DNA from: Spodoptera frugiperda
Taxonomy: Eukaryota > Arthropoda > Insecta > Lepidoptera > Noctuidae
DNA: 64,000 nt
Assembly: GCF_023101765.2 (NCBI RefSeq)
Contig: NC_064215.1
Coordinates: 11,408,001-11,472,000 of the forward strand
Reading direction: 5' to 3'
This document shows, piece after piece, positions 60,601 to 64,000 of the stretch. Made by a program: the position numbers and the translations under genes. The stretch's first letter is position 1, and each line of letters begins with the position of its first letter. The notes beneath the pieces are model-generated. The model worked only from the letters and a program-made list of their open reading frames with translations. It searched no databases and was not told the origin of the DNA.

Positions 60601-60789
60601 CGCCCGGCACTGGTTCAGGCCATGGTGCGGAGCGAGAGGGACTGGGATGCCGTCTCCTCCTTCTGCGAAGCAGTCATGCTAGCTAAGGAGGAGGCGGAGC
60701 GCGTGAGAGAACAAACCTCCTCACGCCCCAGCCGTCGCGAGAGACAGTCCGGGCGTCGGGGATCGCGAGACGATCTCCGGCCACCGTAA
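57607..60789 (+). CDS. ORF2, endonuclease-reverse transcriptase of R1-clade LINE
   Basis: A 1060-residue enzyme that nicks chromosomal DNA and copies element RNA from the nick (target-primed reverse transcription). Residues 1-220 form an APE-like endonuclease: QANINHC with Asn10, SEPY with Glu37, GDFNA at 124-128 (Asp125, Asn127) and SDH at 200-202. Residues about 440-740 form the reverse transcriptase: APGPDG, SAYRPIVLLDEVGKVFERI, GQFGFRRGRST, SLDIANAF with catalytic Asp583, RGVPQGSVLGP at 638-648, CYADD with Asp674 and Asp675, and KYLGLVLD. The C-terminal domain holds a C-x2-C-x9-H-x4-C motif at 960-978 (Cys960, Cys963, His973, Cys978), typical for R1 and related clades. There is no RNase H motif after the RT. 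All key residues are present and the frame is unbroken. Length is normal for the clade. The start is the ATG of TAATG; translation probably depends on ORF1 termination. Confidence 0.95.
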   Translation: MNPFRLLQANINHCAAAQDLLLQSMAQWSINVAVVSEPYFVPPRDHWVADLDGSVTIISSAAAGTPTLESARRGRGCVAARFGEIAVVGVYFSPNRTLVEFHNSLRELVAVVVGFRSLPVLVLGDFNAKNLAWGSRFTDVRGRMVEDWALETGLVVLNRGSVPTCVRMQGESVVDISFASPALSPRVVDWRVMEEVETFSDHRYIRFNVSAESADPPVRQAPCGPRWALRQLDRELFLEAAIVQAWVIPPDRPADIDEEARWLQDAMSRICDVAMPRVRPGQRKRQVYWWSQELAALRNACVAARRRYTRHRRLRIRAPDAEVREAELYEGYKVAKAALKAEIWRAKEEARREMLETLNRDPWGRPYRMVRDKLRTWAPPLTQSLRPEVVEEVVGTLFPRLRRGFTPPSMTPPPAVPNAGHSDDDDDIVPEVTEAELRAAVRRMGAKNTAPGPDGLHGKAWVLASEALGPRLIGLYSACLERGQFPLQWKTGKLVLVKKPGRPADSPSAYRPIVLLDEVGKVFERIISNRLVAHLSGSGPDLADGQFGFRRGRSTVDAIMRVRDLTTGTAVSRGKVVVAVSLDIANAFNSLPWSCILEALRYHRVPTYLRHIIEAYLTDRYVIYPGHQGEWKRREMSRGVPQGSVLGPLLWDIGYDWVLRTDLPNGVDVICYADDTLVLAHGRSHQAAANLMARAVATVVDRIRQLGLEVALHKSEAMCFHGRGNAPPPGGSQITAGGVTIGVETTMKYLGLVLDSRWNFVEHFRRLAPKLERTGAALKRLLPNLGGPNASCRRLYAGIVRSMALYGAPVWAPNLMRRPARTLLTSQRVMAIRVIRGYRTISGEAANFLAGLPPWDLEAKVLAHVFSLRADACRRGETPLPRQISAWRDELRRDLMAEWQQRLSQPRAGLAVIAAVSPLFEEWLERRHGVLTYRLTQVLTGHGSFGRFLFLIGREETPGCHHCEDRPEDTVEHTVAVCPAWAEHRQVLRDVVGDGDLSRPALVQAMVRSERDWDAVSSFCEAVMLAKEEAERVREQTSSRPSRRERQSGRRGSRDDLRPP

Positions 60790-61100
60790 GTGCGGGCCTG
60801 CGGACGGCGAGCAAGGGTAGCTCACCGCCCGAACAGAACCAGACCCGTGCGTGCGGCGCGTCGCGTTCCGCGCGCGCCTCAAAGAGCCATCAGACCACCA
60901 CAGATGGGGCCCAGCAGGGCTGATGCCTGACCCGGAGCTGCGGACTACCTAGCGGGTTTACCGGGGCTCCGGCTCGAAAAGCAGGAGAAGGAACGGGGTG
61001 GTTTTTAGTCAGTAAGAGTCTGACACTCCCTCTCGCCTCACCCAAGGCGAGAAAAGTCATTGGATGATTTTCCCCCTCAAAAAAAAAAAAAAAAAAAAAA
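60790..61100 (+). other. 3'UTR and poly(A) of the R1-like LINE
   Basis: A 289-bp 3'UTR (60790-61078) followed by about 22 A. It contains CAGACCACCACAGATGGGGC, the CCGGAGCTGCGGACTACCTA block, CAGTAAGAGTCTGACACTCC and the end ATTGGATGATTTTCCCCCTC. This tail is the part found in all truncated copies in the window (8133, 42328, 44187, 49565, 50145 and 62263), as expected if the 3' end is where reverse transcription starts. Confidence 0.9.
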
Positions 61101-61114
61101 AGTGACGTTTCTTG
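61101..61114 (+). repeat. Target-site duplication, right copy
   Basis: AGTGACGTTTCTTG directly after the poly(A), identical to 54855-54868. The uninterrupted site would read AGGAAACCT, then the duplication, then AAAAACCC. Confidence 0.95.
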
Positions 61115-61511
61115 AAAAACCCTAAATGTGTTAGTTCCTGTGTCCTAAAACGTATGACTTAGTTTAAACAGTTGGATGACGTTTTACACTACACGCAAAC
61201 AATAGGAACCAGACATTCATTCATTGTTAATTCTTGGCACTCAAGTTTAAGCGAATACGTCAGCGAACCGAATTTGAGTTTGAGCCTTTTTTAGCACTAA
61301 CCGCACCGGTGTCTCACGTGGGTGCAAGCACGTAGGTCAGTTTTAAAACTGGTTAACATTATGTAGAGGACTGCTAAGTAAATATATAAATTATCAATAG
61401 TCAGTGTTACAAAAATTGAAGTTGTTTCTGTGTGTGAACAAAGACTTTTTGTTATAAACAAATGTTTGTGGAAGGATACATTTTGTCATTAGTCCGTTTA
61501 TAACTGAATTT

Positions 61512-61797
61512 AAGTGTGGAAGAACCATGCCGGTTCGACCGGAGTGATACTACAGCCTCACAGAAAACTGACGTAAAAACAACGCTTGCGTTGTGTTTCA
61601 TTGTGTGAGGGAGGTTACCAGAGGCCCAATTACTCACCTTCTCAATCTTAATAACCCCTATTCCCCAACAACCATTAAAATTCCTAACCCCAAAAGGTCG
61701 GTAACGCACTTGTAGTGTTTCAAGTGTCCATGGGCGGTGGCGATTGCTTACCATCAGATGAGCCGTCTGCTCGTTTACCGGCTTATTCCATAATAAT
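61512..61797 (-). repeat. Dispersed repeat family C
   Basis: AGTGTGGAAGAACCATGCCG, GTTCGACCGGAGTGATACTA, GAGGTTACCAGAGGCCCAAT, CAAGTGTCCATGGGCGGTGG and GCTCGTTTACCGGCTTATTC. The most complete copy in the window, reverse of those at 23671, 48103 and 51401. Confidence 0.8.
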
Positions 61798-62262
61798 ACA
61801 GATTTCATTCCTATTCTGGGAATTACAAGCCGAAAACCCAATAATAAAAAAACCCATATAAACCCAAACGTTTTTCCAAAGCGTAATTACAGTCTCTTGA
61901 TCAACGCGGAATGCAACAAACAACGTATTAAAAAATTACACACGCACAAGAAATTGCATTACGCCACAAAAAAAAGTAATTCCAATGACTCACTTTGAAA
62001 CGAGTGAAAACATGCCTTATAATTATTATGTCCTTCGGTCTAAATTCGGAAATATTATTCCAATTATCACTCAAGCTATGAGGATGTGAAAGTGGTACGT
62101 TTCATGGTGACCTACACTTGTGACGTCATCACAGTTCCGTTACTAGTTTGACAAACAAATATATTATATTGAGGTGTTATACTTATGTCCTGTTTTGGTG
62201 TTAAAGAAAGATATATGCTTTGAGGTAGGAAAATGGAAAGTGCAACATTGCCATCTAGAGAG

Positions 62263-62475
62263 TACGGCGGGTCGAGTTCCGTGCGCGCCTGAAAGAGGCT
62301 GTCAGACCACCATAGATGGGGTCCAGTAAGGCTGATGACCGATTAACGAACAGATTACCGGGGATTCGACTTGAAGAGCAGGAGTAGGAATGGGAGTCGC
62401 TAATCAGTAAGAGCCTGACACTCTCTCTCACCTCACGGGAGAAGTCATTGAATGATTTTCCCCCCATATAAAAAC
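62263..62475 (+). repeat. 5'-truncated R1-like LINE tail
   Basis: The longest truncated tail. GGCGGGTCGAGTTCCGTGCG and CGCCTGAAAGAGGCTGTCAG match the 3'UTR from about 60855. ACCACCATAGATGGGGTCCA, CAGTAAGAGCCTGACACTCT and TTGAATGATTTTCCCCCCAT follow. The poly(A) is short and mixed. Substitutions throughout make it older than the full copy 1.2 kb to the left. Confidence 0.85.
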
Positions 62476-62809
62476 ATCATTATTAGGTACCACAGATAGT
62501 GAACTGACTTCTTTACTTTAGGCTTAACGTGATGTCTGTCTCTGAATGATCTATTTATAGAAGTTAAGAATGACACAATAGAATAGAAGATATACTATAT
62601 AGAAATATATTTTAGTATAACTTACCTCTAATCCAATAACCAGACAGTACAGATTAACTCTTCTAGTCTAGACTTCTAGACTTACAAATAATATTGAAGT
62701 GTCTGTTTGTAATATTAAAATAACCGCTTTTACTACAAGCATATGAATACGATACATATACCAAAATAATAGTTTTTACAAATTATTGTCTGTCTATCTG
62801 TTTGTTGTA

Positions 62810-62960
62810 GTTAATCTTTGAAACGGCAGTGCCAATTTTGACTGGACTTTTATTGGCAGGTAGCTGATGTGCTGAGGAGTAACATAGGCTACTTTTATTA
62901 GTCACAAAGCTCGTAATTCACGCAAGCAAACCCGCTGGCGTCAGCTGTTTCAAAAATATA
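62810..62960 (+). repeat. LINE tail-like fragment
   Basis: TTAATCTTTGAAACGGCAGT, GGCAGGTAGCTGATGTGCTG and AGGAGTAACATAGGCTACTT, then CACGCAAGCAAACCCGCTGG. It resembles the sense strand of the tail seen reversed at 9597 (GGAGTAAC, TAGGCTACTTTT). Class tentative. Confidence 0.45.
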
Positions 62961-63879
62961 AACAAGCAAACAAGCTCTACTTTTAGTACAAATAACACTT
63001 TAATAATATTATTACAGAATATTTTCTATACATTTTCCCCCATACATTACTTATTCTAAATCAAAAAAACTTTCCTCAAAACACTTGATTGCCCTCATTC
63101 ATGCTGTGCTGTGACGTCACAACTACGTCAGAACATCTAATGAGTACGTATGTAAGTATTACGTACCCCTAGTAATTCCCTCTTTACAGCTTATTCATGT
63201 ATTTCCGTAAAAAACAACGAAAATGTTAGAAGTTATTGCGTGAATCAGATTTTTTTGTTGGTTTTTCCTTGATGGTACTTATGTGACAATTATGGTTGTA
63301 TATCGAAGAAACGTTTAGATATTCTAACGTTTACATATATCGATAGTAAATAGGCAAAGCGTATACTAATATTATTTATCTTTAACCGACGAGCATGCAT
63401 GAAAAATCTGATGACTGTTGATAAAGCGAAAGAGGTGTGTAAGAATCGTAGCAATTGGCGTTCTGCCTAGCCCCATGGAAGACAGGCGTGGGGCTATGTA
63501 TATATGTATTTAATATTATTTATTTGTTTGCATTAAATAGGTATAATCTGAAACTAGGTACTGGAATGATTTGGAACATGCTATCAGTGATATATAGGCT
63601 ATTCTTGTATCGATTTTCTTAAGGAGAATTAGGTATACCAAAAATTGTTAGTTGGAAAGCTAGCTAAGTAAAATTATTTTGAAGGATAACTTCTGATGAC
63701 AGATACGATACGCTTATTGTTTTTCCAAATGACATCTATCGCTTTGGAAATAAGGAAACAATTTAATTCAAATTAATTGCACTTACGTCATACTTTTCCT
63801 TCAACGCAGTTTCCGTTCATTTAGAAAAATATTTTCCTTATACGGTGTTTCACAATAAAATATACTTTCCTTGTTTATT

Positions 63880-63935
63880 TTATGACTAGTCGATGCCCAC
63901 GGTTTCGCTCGTATAGACTACGGAATTTGTGATGT
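63880..63935 (+). repeat. LINE or Helitron tail fragment at right edge
   Basis: TATGACTAGTCGATGCCCAC and GGTTTCGCTCGTATAGAC resemble the start of common insect repeat tails. It is too short to classify. Confidence 0.35.
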
Positions 63936-64000
63936 CATTTTCTAAAATAATTTACTTCTTAGTAAGCCGGCTATCTGAATTACCTGCCAACTAAAGTTCC

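Larger units (their letters stand above)
54869..61100 (+). mobile_element. Full-length R1-clade non-LTR retrotransposon (6.2 kb)
   Basis: A complete LINE: 603-bp 5'UTR, ORF1 (55472-57607), ORF2 (57607-60789), 289-bp 3'UTR and a poly(A) of about 22. It is flanked by an exact 13-14-bp target-site duplication. Both ORFs are open with no frameshift or stop. ORF1 has three CCHC zinc knuckles. ORF2 has an N-terminal APE-type endonuclease, a reverse transcriptase with YADD, and a C-terminal CCHC. This layout, and the QANINHC / EPY / GDFNA / SDH endonuclease signature, fit the R1 clade (R1, TRAS, SART, Waldo and relatives). R1 itself targets 28S rDNA, but the flanks here are AT-rich non-ribosomal DNA, so this is a relative with another or relaxed target. 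The coding part is GC-rich, unlike the host. The clean structure implies a recent, possibly still competent insertion. At least six truncated tails of the family lie in the same window. Confidence 0.93.
61115..64000. other. Right flank, repeats without genes
   Basis: Holds a family C copy (61512-61797), an R1-LINE tail (62263-62475), and LINE-tail fragments near 62810 and 63880. The sequence from 62476 to 62809 and from 62961 to 63879 shows nothing I can support. A 129-codon minus-strand frame at 61452-61841 lies over family C and is not a gene. Confidence 0.6.

Noticed and set aside
54869..61100. Possibility that the element is a ribosomal R1 insertion or that the window includes rDNA
   Set aside because: Flanks are AT-rich and contain no 28S sequence; the target duplication is unlike the conserved 28S R1 site region.
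61452..61841. 129-codon minus-strand frame
   Set aside because: Lies across dispersed repeat family C. Shorter frames from other copies of the same repeat appear at 48211 and 51469, which shows it is repeat-derived.
1..64000. CRISPR array, operon-like layout or prokaryotic signals
   Set aside because: No regularly spaced direct repeats. Gene structure, SINEs, MITEs and intron signals are all eukaryotic.

Overview
The window looks like a piece of a lepidopteran (moth) nuclear genome, probably from the noctuid group. It is AT-rich, has very long introns, and is littered with short interspersed elements, fold-back MITEs and LINE tails of kinds I know from moth genomes. The group assignment is inference from repeat content only. 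There is no bacterial-style gene layout, no CRISPR array, no rRNA and no genuine tRNA gene.

Host gene (about 41.2 kb down to below 1.65 kb, minus strand). Four small exons can be joined with matching splice sites and reading phases: exon 1 at 41081-41104 (with 5'UTR and candidate TATA promoter to about 41250), exon 2 at 18793-18921, exon 3 at 12625-12754 and exon 4 at 1655-1788. Together they give the first 139 residues of a protein that continues past the left edge. The introns are 22.2, 6.0 and 10.8 kb. The N-terminus is basic and then acidic/serine-rich, and exon 4 carries a paired CxxC zinc-ribbon-like (or RING-start-like) motif. I do not recognise the gene.

Introns and upstream flank (1-52 kb). 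These hold two tRNA-derived SINE families (called SINE-A and SINE-B here), a dispersed repeat of about 260 bp (family C), a palindromic MITE with a CCAAT-type core (fold-back family F), a second MITE family (family M) with a related 150-bp perfect-ended element at 28593-28742, truncated RTE-like LINE tails, and several 5'-truncated tails of the same R1-like LINE that is present in full at 54.9-61.1 kb.

Right part (52-64 kb). A 766-bp inverted-repeat element (52297-53062) lies next to a decayed, internally deleted copy of a transposon-like multicopy insect gene (53487-54418). Next comes the main feature: an apparently intact, full-length 6.2-kb R1-clade non-LTR retrotransposon (54869-61100). 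It has a 14-bp exact target-site duplication, a poly(A) tail, a gag-like ORF1 with three zinc knuckles, and an ORF2 with APE endonuclease, reverse transcriptase and a C-terminal CCHC. The two ORFs overlap as TAATG. Its GC-rich coding sequence stands out sharply from the AT-rich host DNA. It is not in 28S rDNA. More repeats (family C, another R1 tail) follow to the right edge.

How the parts relate: the LINE is an autonomous element whose 3' tail family is scattered through the window, and the SINEs and MITEs are non-autonomous passengers. The host gene is a long-intron transcription unit in which most of these insertions have accumulated.
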